A stretch of 64,000 nucleotides of DNA, taken from assembly GCF_000241955.1 (NCBI RefSeq), contig NC_016818.1:1-64000 (forward strand), read 5' to 3'. Shown piece by piece: positions 1 through 12,167 of this stretch. The notes below the pieces were generated by a model that saw only the letters and a list, made by a program, of their open reading frames with translations, had not been told where the DNA came from and searched no databases. Origin of the DNA: Rahnella aquatilis CIP 78.65 = ATCC 33071. Lineage in GTDB: Bacteria > Pseudomonadota > Gammaproteobacteria > Enterobacterales > Enterobacteriaceae. Made by a program: the position numbers and the translations under genes. Each line of letters starts with the position of its first letter. Position 1 is the first letter of the stretch.

Positions 1-90
1 TGGTTATGACCATCAGGAACACAGGCTTCACACGTAGGGCTGAGGATTATACGGACTCTGCTATAAATCGCAAGGATCCTCGGCTGATCC

Positions 91-99
91 TTATCCACA
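91..99 (+). promoter_or_regulatory. DnaA box
   Basis: The sequence TTATCCACA matches the high-affinity DnaA box exactly. It lies about 390 bases before the dnaA start and is probably used for autoregulation. Confidence 0.75.
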
Positions 100-227
100 G
101 GCGTGAGATCTTTCTCGCAGTATGATGAAATTTAACTCAGCGGACTCCTATTTTTTCAGCAGAGTGATGATTACATCGCCTAATTTAAAAAGGATCGGCT
201 AAGCTTACCCACTTGCCGATTGCTGCC

Positions 228-236
228 TGTGGATAA
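228..236 (-). promoter_or_regulatory. DnaA box (reverse orientation)
   Basis: TGTGGATAA on the plus strand is the exact complement of TTATCCACA. It lies 253 bases upstream of the dnaA GTG start. With the box at 91-99 it forms an inverted pair around the GATC-rich promoter region. Confidence 0.75.
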
Positions 237-488
237 AAAGGATCTAAACTGTCAGGAAGGGGAGGATCTCTGTGCCGGATTGCGTTATGATCCGCCATTC
301 CGATCGCGATCCCGGCTGGGATGCTTTCGACAAAAACCGCAAAAAGCGGTTCGCACGTGACTTTACGCCGCTGACAGGGTGGTGAGAGAAATTTCCCCCA
401 TTGACGGGCGGAACGTGCGCCAAAAATCATGATTTAAAAAACATCCTGATCCTTTTCTTTTTTGATACTTGTTCGAGTGGAGTCCGCC

Positions 489-1880
489 GTGTCACTTTCG
501 CTTTGGCAGCAATGTCTTGCCCGTTTGCAGGATGAACTACCTGCCACAGAATTCAGTATGTGGATACGCCCCCTGCAGGCGGAACTCAACGACAATACGC
601 TGGCGCTGTATGCCCCGAATCGTTTTGTCCTGGATTGGGTTCGTGACAAATACCTAAACAATATTAACGGCTTGCTTAACGATTTCTGCGGCACGGATGC
701 ACCGTTGCTGCGTTTTGAAGTCGGCAGCAAGCCGGTGATCCAACGCGTCAGTCAGCCTGTCGCAGCCAGCGTCAGTTCACAGGCTGCGCCTGCGATTCCG
801 CGTCTGGCACCTTCCCGTCCAAGCTGGGACAGTTCACCGGCTCAGCCCGAGCTATCCTATCGCTCTAACGTCAACCCGAAACATACCTTTGATAACTTCG
901 TAGAAGGTAAATCTAACCAGCTGGCTCGCGCGGCGGCGCGTCAGGTGGCGGATAATCCGGGTGGCGCGTATAACCCGCTTTTCCTTTATGGTGGCACCGG
1001 TCTGGGTAAAACCCACTTATTGCATGCAGTCGGTAACGGCATCATGGCGCGCAAAGCCAATGCCAAAGTGGTGTATATGCACTCCGAGCGTTTTGTGCAG
1101 GACATGGTCAAAGCTCTGCAAAACAACGCCATTGAAGAGTTCAAACGTTACTACCGTTCTGTTGATGCGTTGCTCATCGATGACATCCAGTTCTTTGCTA
1201 ATAAAGAACGTTCGCAGGAAGAATTCTTCCACACCTTTAATGCCCTGCTGGAAGGCAATCAGCAGATCATCCTGACCTCGGATCGTTATCCAAAAGAGAT
1301 CAACGGTGTTGAAGATCGTCTGAAATCGCGTTTTGGCTGGGGCCTGACGGTGGCGATCGAGCCGCCTGAATTAGAAACCCGCGTGGCGATCCTGATGAAA
1401 AAGGCGGACGAGAACGATATCCGTCTGCCGGGCGAAGTTGCCTTCTTTATTGCTAAACGTCTGCGTTCTAATGTGCGTGAGCTTGAAGGCGCACTGAACC
1501 GCGTGATTGCCAACGCCAACTTTACCGGCCGTGCGATCACTATCGACTTCGTTCGTGAAGCGTTGCGCGATTTGTTAGCGCTTCAGGAGAAGCTGGTCAC
1601 TATCGATAATATTCAGAAAACAGTGGCCGAATATTATAAAATCAAGGTCGCTGACCTGCTTTCCAAACGGCGCTCCCGTTCGGTAGCCCGCCCACGCCAG
1701 ATGGCGATGGCGCTGGCGAAAGAGCTGACCAACCACAGCCTGCCAGAAATCGGCGATGCGTTCGGTGGTCGGGACCATACCACGGTGTTGCACGCCTGCC
1801 GTAAAATCGAGCAGTTGCGTGAAGAAAGTCACGACATCAAAGAAGATTTCTCCAACTTAATCAGAACATTATCTTCCTAG
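489..1880 (+). CDS. dnaA: Chromosomal replication initiator protein DnaA
   Basis: AAA+ ATPase that binds DnaA boxes at oriC, opens the origin and loads DnaB, and also acts as a transcription factor. The chosen start is GTG at 489, giving [14 protein letters not shown] and 463 residues. This matches the E. coli N-terminus and its GTG start, with a GGAG about six bases before. An ATG at 462 would add nine non-conserved residues and is rejected. Visible parts are an N-terminal oligomerisation/DnaB-binding domain (about 1-85), a variable Pro/Ser-rich linker, the AAA+ domain with Walker [10 protein letters not shown] and Walker B LLIDDIQ, and the C-terminal domain IV with the [12 protein letters not shown] signature that contacts DnaA boxes. 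It is first in the dnaA-dnaN-recF-gyrB cluster. Confidence 0.99.
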   Translation: MSLSLWQQCLARLQDELPATEFSMWIRPLQAELNDNTLALYAPNRFVLDWVRDKYLNNINGLLNDFCGTDAPLLRFEVGSKPVIQRVSQPVAASVSSQAAPAIPRLAPSRPSWDSSPAQPELSYRSNVNPKHTFDNFVEGKSNQLARAAARQVADNPGGAYNPLFLYGGTGLGKTHLLHAVGNGIMARKANAKVVYMHSERFVQDMVKALQNNAIEEFKRYYRSVDALLIDDIQFFANKERSQEEFFHTFNALLEGNQQIILTSDRYPKEINGVEDRLKSRFGWGLTVAIEPPELETRVAILMKKADENDIRLPGEVAFFIAKRLRSNVRELEGALNRVIANANFTGRAITIDFVREALRDLLALQEKLVTIDNIQKTVAEYYKIKVADLLSKRRSRSVARPRQMAMALAKELTNHSLPEIGDAFGGRDHTTVLHACRKIEQLREESHDIKEDFSNLIRTLSS

Positions 1881-1884
1881 CGCT

Positions 1885-2985
1885 ATGAAATTTATTGTTG
1901 AACGTGAGCATTTGCTGAAACCACTGCAACAGGTCAGTAGCCCGCTGGGTGGACGACCAACGTTGCCTATTCTGGGTAACCTGTTATTACAGGTAACGGA
2001 TGGCGCGCTGTCGCTGACCGGGACGGATTTGGAAATGGAGATGGTGGCGAAAGTCGCGCTGTCTCAGCCACATGAAGCGGGTGCCACCACGGTGCCGGCG
2101 CGTAAATTCTTTGATATTTGTCGGGGATTGCCGGAAGGCGCGGAAATTTCCGTTGCTCTCGACGGCGATCGCATGCTGGTCAAATCAGGCCGCAGCCGTT
2201 TCTCGCTGTCGACCCTGCCGGCAACAGATTTCCCTAATCTCGACGACTGGCAAAGCGAAGTAGAATTCACCCTGCCGCAGGCTACGTTGAAGCGTCTGAT
2301 CGAAGCCACGCAGTTTTCTATGGCGCATCAGGACGTTCGTTATTATTTAAACGGTATGCTGTTCGAAACCGAAGGTGAAGAGCTGCGTACTGTTGCGACC
2401 GACGGGCACCGTCTGGCTGTGTGTTCTATGCCAATCGGTCAGTCTCTGCCGTCACATTCGGTGATCGTACCGCGAAAAGGTGTGATGGAACTGGTGCGGC
2501 TGCTTGACGGCGGTGACACCACATTGCAACTGCAGATCGGCAGCAACAATATCCGTGCTCACGTCGGCGACTTCATCTTTACCTCCAAACTGGTTGACGG
2601 TCGTTTCCCTGATTATCGCCGCGTATTGCCGAAAAATCCGGATAAAACGCTGCAAGCCGGGTGCGATTTGCTGAAACAGGCGTTTGCCCGTGCGGCCATC
2701 CTGTCCAATGAAAAATTCCGCGGCGTGCGTTTGTATGTCAGCCATAACCAGCTGAAAATCACCGCAAATAACCCGGAACAGGAAGAAGCAGAAGAAATTC
2801 TGGATGTCGGCTACGAAGGCACTGAAATGGAAATCGGCTTTAACGTCAGTTACGTCCTGGATGTGCTCAACGCGCTCAAGTGCGAAGACGTTAATCTTCT
2901 GCTGACAGACTCCGTTTCCAGCGTACAGATCGAAGATGCTGCGAGCCAGTCAGCGGCGTACGTTGTCATGCCTATGAGGCTATAG
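1885..2985 (+). CDS. dnaN: DNA polymerase III beta sliding clamp
   Basis: Ring-forming processivity clamp that tethers Pol III and many repair proteins to DNA. The 366-residue product has the exact family length, beginning MKFIVEREHLLKPLQQV and ending with the clamp C-terminus VVMPMRL, and would fold as three repeated clamp domains of about 120 residues. The start lies four bases after the dnaA stop, so translation is probably coupled. No separate terminator is seen between dnaA, dnaN and recF, which fits one operon; in E. coli additional dnaN promoters lie inside dnaA. Confidence 0.99.
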   Translation: MKFIVEREHLLKPLQQVSSPLGGRPTLPILGNLLLQVTDGALSLTGTDLEMEMVAKVALSQPHEAGATTVPARKFFDICRGLPEGAEISVALDGDRMLVKSGRSRFSLSTLPATDFPNLDDWQSEVEFTLPQATLKRLIEATQFSMAHQDVRYYLNGMLFETEGEELRTVATDGHRLAVCSMPIGQSLPSHSVIVPRKGVMELVRLLDGGDTTLQLQIGSNNIRAHVGDFIFTSKLVDGRFPDYRRVLPKNPDKTLQAGCDLLKQAFARAAILSNEKFRGVRLYVSHNQLKITANNPEQEEAEEILDVGYEGTEMEIGFNVSYVLDVLNALKCEDVNLLLTDSVSSVQIEDAASQSAAYVVMPMRL

Positions 2986-2994
2986 TCTGAATTA

Positions 2995-6517
<3,523 letters not shown>

Positions 6518-6552
6518 TATTAATAGCTGATTGGCGGCATGAGCTGATAAAG

Positions 6553-6587
6553 AGTCCGAACCGGGAAACCGCTTCGGACTTTTTTTT
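6553..6587 (+). terminator. Intrinsic terminator after gyrB
   Basis: AGTCCGAA (6553-6560) pairs with TTCGGACT (6573-6580) and runs into eight T residues. This is a classic rho-independent terminator closing the dnaA-dnaN-recF-gyrB unit. Confidence 0.92.
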
Positions 6588-6673
6588 CGTCTGGCGCGCT
6601 CCGTATTCCGGCTGGCTTTACAGCGGCTGATCGCGTTAGCATTGATGCATGTTATTTAAATTCTGAGGATGCT

Positions 6674-7489
6674 ATGGCTATTGAATTAATTGCAATTGAT
6701 ATGGATGGGACGTTGCTCAATCCGCAGCATGAAGTGACACCGGCCGTTAAAAAAGCGTTGTCAGAAGCACGGGCGAAAGGCGTGCAAATCGTTCTGGCGA
6801 CCGGCCGTCCTTTTATCGGTGTGCAGCGTTATCTGATGGAACTGGATTTACAGCAGGAAGGGTGTTACTGCATCACCAATAATGGTGCGCTGGTTCATAA
6901 TGCCAAAGATGGCAGCGTGATCGCCGAAATAGCCCTCACAATTGAAGATTATCATTACTTTGAAGAGCTCGCCCGTCAGCTCGGTGTTCATTTCCACGCG
7001 TTGACAAAAACCGACCTGTTTACGGCCAACCGCCATATCAGCAAATACAGCGTGCATGAATCCTTCACCACCGGTATCCCGCTGCAATTCTGCCCGGCAG
7101 AGGAAATGGATCCGGCGCTGACCTTCCCGAAAGTGATGATGATTGATGATCCACAACTGCTGGATCGCGCTATCAGCCAGATTCCGGCGGAAGCAAGGGA
7201 ACGCTACACCATCATGAAAAGCTCACCGTATTTCCTCGAAATTCTCGATAAACGGGTGAATAAAGGCGAAGGCGTGAAGGCGCTGGCGGAAAAACTGGGT
7301 ATCGCGCGGGAGAGCGTGATGACGCTCGGTGACCAGGAAAACGACATCGCGATGCTGGAATACGCCGGAATTGGCGTCGCGATGGGAAATGCGCTGGACA
7401 GCGTAAAAGCCGTCAGCCAGTTCGTGACCAAAACCAACATGGAAGACGGCGTGGCCTTTGCCATTGAGAAATTCGTACTCAACGTCTGA
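6674..7489 (+). CDS. yidA: HAD-superfamily sugar phosphatase YidA
   Basis: Mg-dependent cytosolic phosphatase of the HAD subclass IIB (Cof) family; E. coli YidA hydrolyses small sugar phosphates such as erythrose 4-phosphate. The 271-residue product is essentially full length. It shows the catalytic DMDGT motif near the N-terminus (IAIDMDGTLLN), motif II in VLATGRP, and motif IV GDQENDIAMLEYA in the C-terminal third. GAGG lies eight bases before the ATG. It sits downstream of gyrB as in E. coli and only 25 bases before yidR, so the two may be co-transcribed. Confidence 0.95.
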   Translation: MAIELIAIDMDGTLLNPQHEVTPAVKKALSEARAKGVQIVLATGRPFIGVQRYLMELDLQQEGCYCITNNGALVHNAKDGSVIAEIALTIEDYHYFEELARQLGVHFHALTKTDLFTANRHISKYSVHESFTTGIPLQFCPAEEMDPALTFPKVMMIDDPQLLDRAISQIPAEARERYTIMKSSPYFLEILDKRVNKGEGVKALAEKLGIARESVMTLGDQENDIAMLEYAGIGVAMGNALDSVKAVSQFVTKTNMEDGVAFAIEKFVLNV

Positions 7490-7514
7490 TCCTGCCCTGA
7501 GGAGCCTCACGGCC

Positions 7515-8777
7515 ATGGAAAAACAGCTAACCGCTGATGCCCGCGGGCACCAGCTGACCAACATTAACGTCTGGACGCCGGACAGTCAGTGGCTGGTGTA
7601 TGACGTGCGCCCGCATGGCGGTTCTTTTACCGGCTCAACCATTGAGCGGGTAAATGTCGAAACGGGTGAGGTACAAGTGCTTTATCAGGCACCTGATGGC
7701 GCACACGTGGGCGTGGTGACCGTCAGCCCGGATCTGCCCGCCCGTTATGCGTTTATTCATGGCCCGGAAAATCCGGATGAAAGCTGGCAGTATGATTTTC
7801 ATCACCGTCGCGGTGTCATCGTCTCAGAGCCCGCGCGCGAAAAGGCTGTCACGCTGGATGCGATGGACATCACCGCGCCTTTTACCGCCGGAGCCTTGCG
7901 CGGTGGCACACATGTTCACGTCTTCAGCCCGGACGGTTCACGTCTGAGTTTTACCTATAACGATCATGTATTGCATCAACACGATCCGGCGCTCGACCTG
8001 CGCAACGTCGGCGTTGCTCTGTCAGGTTATCCGGTAGTTTCTCCCAAACATCATCCGCGTGAATACGATGGTAGCCATTTCAGCATACTGGTCAGCGAAA
8101 CCACGCCTTATCCTCACCCCGGCAGCGATGAAATCAACCGTGCTTACGAAGAAGGCTGGGTGGGGCGTGAGGGCTATCTGAAGCCGGATGGCCGCCGTCA
8201 GCGGTGGGCACTGGCTTTTATCGGCGACACCCTTTCTGTCCGTGGCGAAAAGCACCCTGAAATCTTCGTGGTGGATTTGCCGCACAATGATAAAGATTAC
8301 CGTCAGGCGGGTGATAACCCTTTGCAGGGCACGCCGGAATTACTGCCTGCGCCACCCGCGGGCGTGAAACAGAGACGGATTACTTTTACTGAAAATGGCA
8401 TTGCCCTGCAACCACGTCACTGGTTGCGCGCATCACCGGATGGCGCACAAATAGCGTTTCTGATGAAAGACCGAAGCGGGGTCGTACAGGTCTGGACGGT
8501 TTCACCGAATGGCGGCGAACCGGTGCAAATCAGCCATTCCGGGCAGGGGATTCAGTCTGCGTTCAGCTGGAGTCCGGACGGAAAATCGCTGGCGCTGGTA
8601 TGCGATAACAGTGTGATGCGGCTGGATTGGGAAAGCGGAAAGATGCAGCGGTTAACGCAACGATCAGAAATCGCGCCGTGCGCCGATGCCGTAGTGTATT
8701 CACCGGATGGCAGCAAAGTGGCGTTTATGCGTCAGTGTGAAGGCTATTCACAGATTTGCGTGGCCGACAGCCATTAA
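7515..8777 (+). CDS. yidR: DUF3748 beta-propeller protein YidR
   Basis: Protein of unknown biochemical function, matching E. coli YidR (DUF3748) in context and repeat pattern. The start is ATG at 7515, preceded by GAGGAG with about ten bases of spacing, giving 420 residues; the longer frame from 7458 overlaps yidA and is rejected. The sequence contains repeated SPDG blades (FSPDGSRLSF, ASPDGAQIAF, WSPDGKSLAL, YSPDGSKVAF), typical of a TolB-like six- or seven-bladed propeller. No signal peptide is evident. It lies in the conserved yidA-yidR-yidQ-ibpA neighbourhood. Confidence 0.88.
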   Translation: MEKQLTADARGHQLTNINVWTPDSQWLVYDVRPHGGSFTGSTIERVNVETGEVQVLYQAPDGAHVGVVTVSPDLPARYAFIHGPENPDESWQYDFHHRRGVIVSEPAREKAVTLDAMDITAPFTAGALRGGTHVHVFSPDGSRLSFTYNDHVLHQHDPALDLRNVGVALSGYPVVSPKHHPREYDGSHFSILVSETTPYPHPGSDEINRAYEEGWVGREGYLKPDGRRQRWALAFIGDTLSVRGEKHPEIFVVDLPHNDKDYRQAGDNPLQGTPELLPAPPAGVKQRRITFTENGIALQPRHWLRASPDGAQIAFLMKDRSGVVQVWTVSPNGGEPVQISHSGQGIQSAFSWSPDGKSLALVCDNSVMRLDWESGKMQRLTQRSEIAPCADAVVYSPDGSKVAFMRQCEGYSQICVADSH

Positions 8778-8788
8778 CGAGCGGTAAG

Positions 8789-8812
8789 AACCGGCCTGTT
8801 CCGGCCGGTTTA
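8789..8812. terminator. Terminator between convergent yidR and yidQ
   Basis: AACCGGCC (8789-8796) and GGCCGGTT (8803-8810) form an eight-base-pair stem with a six-base loop between two convergent genes. The following T tract is short (TTTATT), so strength is uncertain. It could serve both directions. Confidence 0.7.
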
Positions 8813-8818
8813 TTGCGA

Positions 8819-9208
8819 CTATTTCTTATGTGTTGGCGATTTTTGCTGACGCGGCGTGGTCGTCATGGGCGGGATGTGATCGATATCGACACCGTTGCTC
8901 ATCGCAATATTGTGTTCTTCACTGGCTTTGACGCGATCGCGCGTGGTCACCTTTCCGCTGCGAAAATAGTCATAAGGCAGCAGTACCGTATCCAGCAAGG
9001 CGCTGAACGGCAAATCAATTAACAGTAGTGGCGTCATCGCCCAACTGGTGTCATCGCTTTTCATCATATTCACATCAGCGCGTGCGCCTGAATAATATCC
9101 GGTATCACCACCTGTATGGCTCATTACGCTGGAGCAACCGCTCGTCGCTAAAAAAACACATCCTGTCATCAGCGGCGTTAATGCAAATTTCATCATGTTA
9201 GAACTCAT
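8819..9208 (-). CDS. yidQ: YidQ-like YceK-family lipoprotein
   Basis: Small predicted outer-membrane lipoprotein of unknown role. The 129-residue product has a signal sequence ending ATSGCSSVMSHTG; the Cys in SGC is the likely lipidation site, although the lipobox lacks the usual Leu at -3. The mature part is short, with a PLLLIDLPFSALLDTVLLPYD segment typical of the YceK/YidQ family and a basic C-terminus. It is convergent with yidR and divergent from ibpA, exactly as in E. coli. Two Met codons near the start (residues 1 and 5) are both possible starts. Confidence 0.85.
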   Translation of the reverse strand: MSSNMMKFALTPLMTGCVFLATSGCSSVMSHTGGDTGYYSGARADVNMMKSDDTSWAMTPLLLIDLPFSALLDTVLLPYDYFRSGKVTTRDRVKASEEHNIAMSNGVDIDHIPPMTTTPRQQKSPTHKK

Positions 9209-9430
9209 CTTATGCTGTCAGGCTGAGCTTATACGTCAATGTGACTTATACCACTCGGCCCAAAAAATTAACAAAGCAAGCTGTAGCTCTGTGGCTGCGA
9301 TCCCATTAAGTGTAATTACTATTTGAAATCTTGCAGGAATCTGTCTGTTCCCCCTGGCTTTTTGCCCTGGCCCGTCATGTATTTTGGCTGTCAGCCTATA
9401 AACAACAGCCAAATTTTTTGTTTTTTCTGG

Positions 9431-9458
9431 CTTGAAATACGCCCTTTCGTCTCCATTT
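9431..9458 (+). promoter_or_regulatory. Sigma-32 heat-shock promoter of ibpA
   Basis: CTTGAAA (9431-9437), a 13-base spacer, then CTCCATTT (9451-9458) match the RpoH consensus -35 and -10. It lies about 120 bases before the ibpA start, leaving a leader long enough to hold an RNA thermometer. Confidence 0.8.
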
Positions 9459-9551
9459 TTACTGTACGACGCAGGAGGAGCAACGCCGGAAGGGTTCTTC
9501 TGTCATCACTGCGGAGCGGGTCGGTCCGCCTGGAGGACGACTCAACAATAC

Positions 9552-9568
9552 TCGCTGAATATCAGGAG
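9552..9568 (+). promoter_or_regulatory. ROSE-type RNA thermometer hairpin before ibpA
   Basis: TCGCT (9552-9556) faces the Shine-Dalgarno AGGAG (9564-9568) across the small hairpin CTGA-ATA-TCAG. The pairing includes the mismatched C/A and G/G positions that define the U(U/C)GCU anti-SD element of ROSE thermometers. At low temperature the ribosome-binding site would be masked; on heating it opens. The element ends eight bases before the ATG. Confidence 0.8.
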
Positions 9569-9576
9569 AAGTTGTA

Positions 9577-9987
9577 ATGCGTAATTTTGATTTATCCCCG
9601 TTATACCGTTCTGCCATTGGCTTTGACCGTTTATTTAATCTTATCGAATCGGGTCAGAATCAGGGCGGCGGTTATCCCCCTTATAATGTCGAGTTGGTTG
9701 ACGAAAACCATTACCGGATTGCTATCGCGGTCGCAGGTTTTGCCGAATCTGAGCTGGACATTACTGCGCATGACAACATGTTGCTGGTCAAAGGTGCGCA
9801 TGCACCGGCCGACACCGGGCGGACCTATTTATATCAGGGCATTGCTGAGCGTAATTTCGAACGTAAGTTCCAGTTGGCGGAGCATATTCAAATAAAAGCC
9901 GCCAATTTGTCGAACGGTTTGCTGTATATCGATCTGGAGCGCGTCGTTCCTGAATCATCCAAACCGCGGCGTATCGAAATCCGCTGA
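9577..9987 (+). CDS. ibpA: Small heat-shock protein IbpA
   Basis: ATP-independent holdase of the alpha-crystallin (Hsp20) family that coats aggregates and hands clients to ClpB and DnaK; IbpA also autoregulates ibp mRNA translation in E. coli. The 136-residue product starts [19 protein letters not shown] and has the alpha-crystallin core with [17 protein letters not shown] and the C-terminal IEI-type motif (RRIEIR) that docks oligomers. It is controlled by a sigma-32 promoter and a ROSE-like thermometer, and is followed by ibpB after 156 bases. Confidence 0.97.
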   Translation: MRNFDLSPLYRSAIGFDRLFNLIESGQNQGGGYPPYNVELVDENHYRIAIAVAGFAESELDITAHDNMLLVKGAHAPADTGRTYLYQGIAERNFERKFQLAEHIQIKAANLSNGLLYIDLERVVPESSKPRRIEIR

Positions 9988-9990
9988 TTT

Positions 9991-10016
9991 ACCGGCAATA
10001 AGTACCGGCAATAAGT
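9991..10016 (+). repeat. Perfect tandem 13-mer in the ibpA-ibpB spacer
   Basis: ACCGGCAATAAGT occurs twice back to back (9991-10003 and 10004-10016), starting just after the ibpA stop, and is followed by a partial third unit, CACCGGC. It probably arose by slippage. No function is assigned. Confidence 0.85.
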
Positions 10017-10119
10017 CACCGGCGGCCATCGTTATTGACCGCCAGAAAATGAAAAAGTTTAGGCTCGCCGTCAGGGAGCTGTACCGTCACATCCAAAACG
10101 GATGAAGGCATTAATCATC

Positions 10120-10136
10120 TCGCTTCAAAGAAGGAG
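10120..10136 (+). promoter_or_regulatory. ROSE-type RNA thermometer hairpin before ibpB
   Basis: TCGCTTC (10120-10126) pairs around an AAA loop with GAAGGAG (10130-10136), masking the ibpB Shine-Dalgarno. The arrangement repeats the ROSE signature seen before ibpA, including the C/A and G/G opposed bases next to the conserved C-G and U-A pairs. The ATG follows seven bases later. Confidence 0.75.
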
Positions 10137-10143
10137 TAACATT

Positions 10144-10578
10144 ATGCGTAATTATGATATTTCCCCATTACTGCGTCAGTGGATTGGTTTCGATAAATTA
10201 GCCAGTTCAATGCAGGGTGCTGATCAGGTTTTTCCTCCTTACAATATTGAAAAGTCTGATGACAACCATTACCGCATTTCACTGGCGCTGGCCGGTTTCC
10301 AGCAAAGTGAACTGAATATTGAAGTCGAAGGGCCGCGATTAACGGTCAGCGGCACACCGGCTCAGCCTGAAAACCAGGTGGAATATCTGCATCAGGGGTT
10401 AGTGATTAAGCCTTTCACGCTGAGTTTCACTCTGGCAGAGCATATGCGCGTATCGGCCGCTGAATTTACCCATGGCCTGCTGCATATCAATCTGGTGCGT
10501 GAAGTACCGGAAGCGCTGCAACCGCAAAAAATTGCGATTGGCACTGAGAAACCTGCGCTGGAAAACCAGTCTGAATAA
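10144..10578 (+). CDS. ibpB: Small heat-shock protein IbpB
   Basis: Hsp20-family co-chaperone that partners IbpA on protein aggregates. The start is ATG at 10144 after AAGGAG, giving 144 residues ([19 protein letters not shown]); a longer frame from 10102 is rejected because it reads through the thermometer hairpin. The alpha-crystallin core includes [17 protein letters not shown], and the C-terminal oligomer motif is QKIAIG. It lies in tandem with ibpA and ends at a strong bidirectional terminator. Confidence 0.97.
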   Translation: MRNYDISPLLRQWIGFDKLASSMQGADQVFPPYNIEKSDDNHYRISLALAGFQQSELNIEVEGPRLTVSGTPAQPENQVEYLHQGLVIKPFTLSFTLAEHMRVSAAEFTHGLLHINLVREVPEALQPQKIAIGTEKPALENQSE

Positions 10579-10600
10579 GACGATTCCAGCCCGATAAAAG

Positions 10601-10635
10601 AAAAGGGGAGGACATTAATTTGTCCTCCCCTTTTT
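10601..10635. terminator. Bidirectional terminator between ibpB and avtA
   Basis: AAAAGGGGAGGAC (10601-10613) pairs with GTCCTCCCCTTTT (10622-10634). A T run follows on the plus strand, and the A run on the left gives T residues on the minus strand. It can therefore stop both ibpB and the convergent avtA. Confidence 0.92.
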
Positions 10636-10655
10636 GTCTGCAAAATATCGCGCCG

Positions 10656-11909
10656 TTAAAGATTTTCCGCGTGCGCCTTCTCCACCTCTTCCGCCAGGAT
10701 CTTCACGCCGCGCTCAATTTGTTCGGCGTCAGGCACGTAATTCATCCGCATACACTGATGGGTGTGTGGCCACGGATGTTCCAGCCCCGGGAAGAAGTAA
10801 TCGCCCGGTACCATCAGCACGCCGCGCTGTTTAAGCCGCTGATACAGCACTTCGGTGGTGATTGGCAAATCCTTAAACCACAGCCACAGGAAAATCGCGC
10901 CTTCCGGTTTGTGGATCAGACAACGTTCTTCCGGCAGATAACGGCGCAGCGTGGCAATGGTTTCCTGCACACGCTGGAAATAGAACGGTTTGATCACGTC
11001 TTCACTAAGGCGCAGTAAATCGCCACGGACAATCATTTCATGAGCAATCGCGGGGCCGACACTGCCCGGCGACAGGCTGATAATCCCGTTCATATTACTG
11101 ATCGCTTTGATGATTTTTTCATCAGCAATGACGATACCGCAGCGTGAACCCGGCAGGCCGAGTTTCGACAGACTCATGCACAGGATAATATTTGGATTCC
11201 ACAACGGTGTGGCATCCGTAAATACGATGCCCGGGAACGGCACGCCATAGGCGTTATCGATTAATAACGGAATATCTTTCTGTTGCGCCAGGGCATCGAG
11301 TCGGATCAGCTCTTCGTCGGTAATGACGTTGCCGGTCGGGTTGGTCGGGCGTGACACGCAGATCAGGCCGATGTCATCAGTGATATTGAGATGATCGAAA
11401 TCGACGTGATATTTGAATTGCCCTTCCGGCAGCAATTCGATGTTTGGCTTGGCTGACACAAACAGATTTTCATCCAGACCGGCGTCGGCATAACCGAGAT
11501 ATTCCGGTGCCAGCGGGAACAACACTTTTGACATACTGCCATCGGCGCGACGTCCGGCGAACAGGTTGAACAAATAGAAGAAGGCGCTCTGGCTGCCGTT
11601 GGTCAGCGCGATATTCTGTGCATCGAGCTGCCAGCCCAGTTCTTTCTGTAACATTTCTGCCAGCGCATGACGCAATACGTCTTTACCCTGCGGTCCGTCG
11701 TAATTGCACAGTGCTTCGGTCAGCATGCCTGCGGCCAGCATTTCCGTCAGCAGCGTCTGGAAATAATCCTGCATCTCAGGAATTTGCGCCGGATTGCCGC
11801 CGCCCAGCATCACCGCGCCAGGGGTGCGTAAACCGTCATTCATATCGCCCATCAGGCGTGTGATGCCTGAAAAACGGGTAAATTTGTCACCGAAAGCAGA
11901 AAACGTCAT
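10656..11909 (-). CDS. avtA: Valine-pyruvate aminotransferase (transaminase C)
   Basis: PLP-dependent class I/II aminotransferase that transfers the amino group between alanine and 2-ketoisovalerate, a route to both alanine and valine. The 417-residue product matches the family length and begins MTFSAFGDKFTRFSGI. The PLP-binding lysine lies in SLSKLGLPGSRCG, with the NPTGN motif in SRPTNPTGNVITDEEL and the Asp-Tyr pair in LIDNAYGVP. It is monocistronic, facing ibpB, with a 258-base AT-rich gap before the next gene. Confidence 0.96.
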   Translation of the reverse strand: MTFSAFGDKFTRFSGITRLMGDMNDGLRTPGAVMLGGGNPAQIPEMQDYFQTLLTEMLAAGMLTEALCNYDGPQGKDVLRHALAEMLQKELGWQLDAQNIALTNGSQSAFFYLFNLFAGRRADGSMSKVLFPLAPEYLGYADAGLDENLFVSAKPNIELLPEGQFKYHVDFDHLNITDDIGLICVSRPTNPTGNVITDEELIRLDALAQQKDIPLLIDNAYGVPFPGIVFTDATPLWNPNIILCMSLSKLGLPGSRCGIVIADEKIIKAISNMNGIISLSPGSVGPAIAHEMIVRGDLLRLSEDVIKPFYFQRVQETIATLRRYLPEERCLIHKPEGAIFLWLWFKDLPITTEVLYQRLKQRGVLMVPGDYFFPGLEHPWPHTHQCMRMNYVPDAEQIERGVKILAEEVEKAHAENL

Positions 11910-12167
11910 AGAAAGCTTTATATGTTATCGAAATGTGATGACCACCATAACGCCTGCGGCAGGGCAGTGCAATCCGACCACCGGGTTTTGAAGCAGCATT
12001 CTTTTTCAGGGTGTTACCAGGAACGGGTGAGAATGAATGCAAGGAATTTGTACATACCTTTTACTTTATTATGTTTTGCTTACTGACAGAGTAATAAAAC
12101 GCGTCTGTGTTTTCACTTTTCTCAATGGCATAATTATTTTTTAAAATATATACACCAGGTTAATGTA

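Larger units (their letters stand above)
1..488 (+). promoter_or_regulatory. dnaA upstream control region
   Basis: This is the non-coding stretch in front of dnaA; no convincing gene is seen in it. It holds two perfect DnaA boxes in opposite orientation (91-99 and 228-236) and an unusual density of Dam sites. GATC begins at 75, 86, 107, 193, 241, 265, 289, 302, 308 and 448, ten in about 460 bases where about two are expected. In E. coli the rpmH-dnaA interval carries the dnaA promoters, a DnaA box for autorepression and several GATC sites bound by SeqA, so the same role is inferred here. The divergent rpmH gene would lie beyond the window edge. Exact promoters were not assigned. Confidence 0.8.

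Noticed and set aside
1..461. Chromosomal origin (oriC) at the left edge
   Set aside because: Two DnaA boxes and many GATC sites are present, but I see no array of boxes or AT-rich 13-mers, and enterobacterial oriC lies by mioC/mnmG, not before dnaA.
462..488. Upstream ATG start for dnaA
   Set aside because: It adds nine residues not found in the family; GTG at 489 matches the E. coli start and has a better-placed GGAG.
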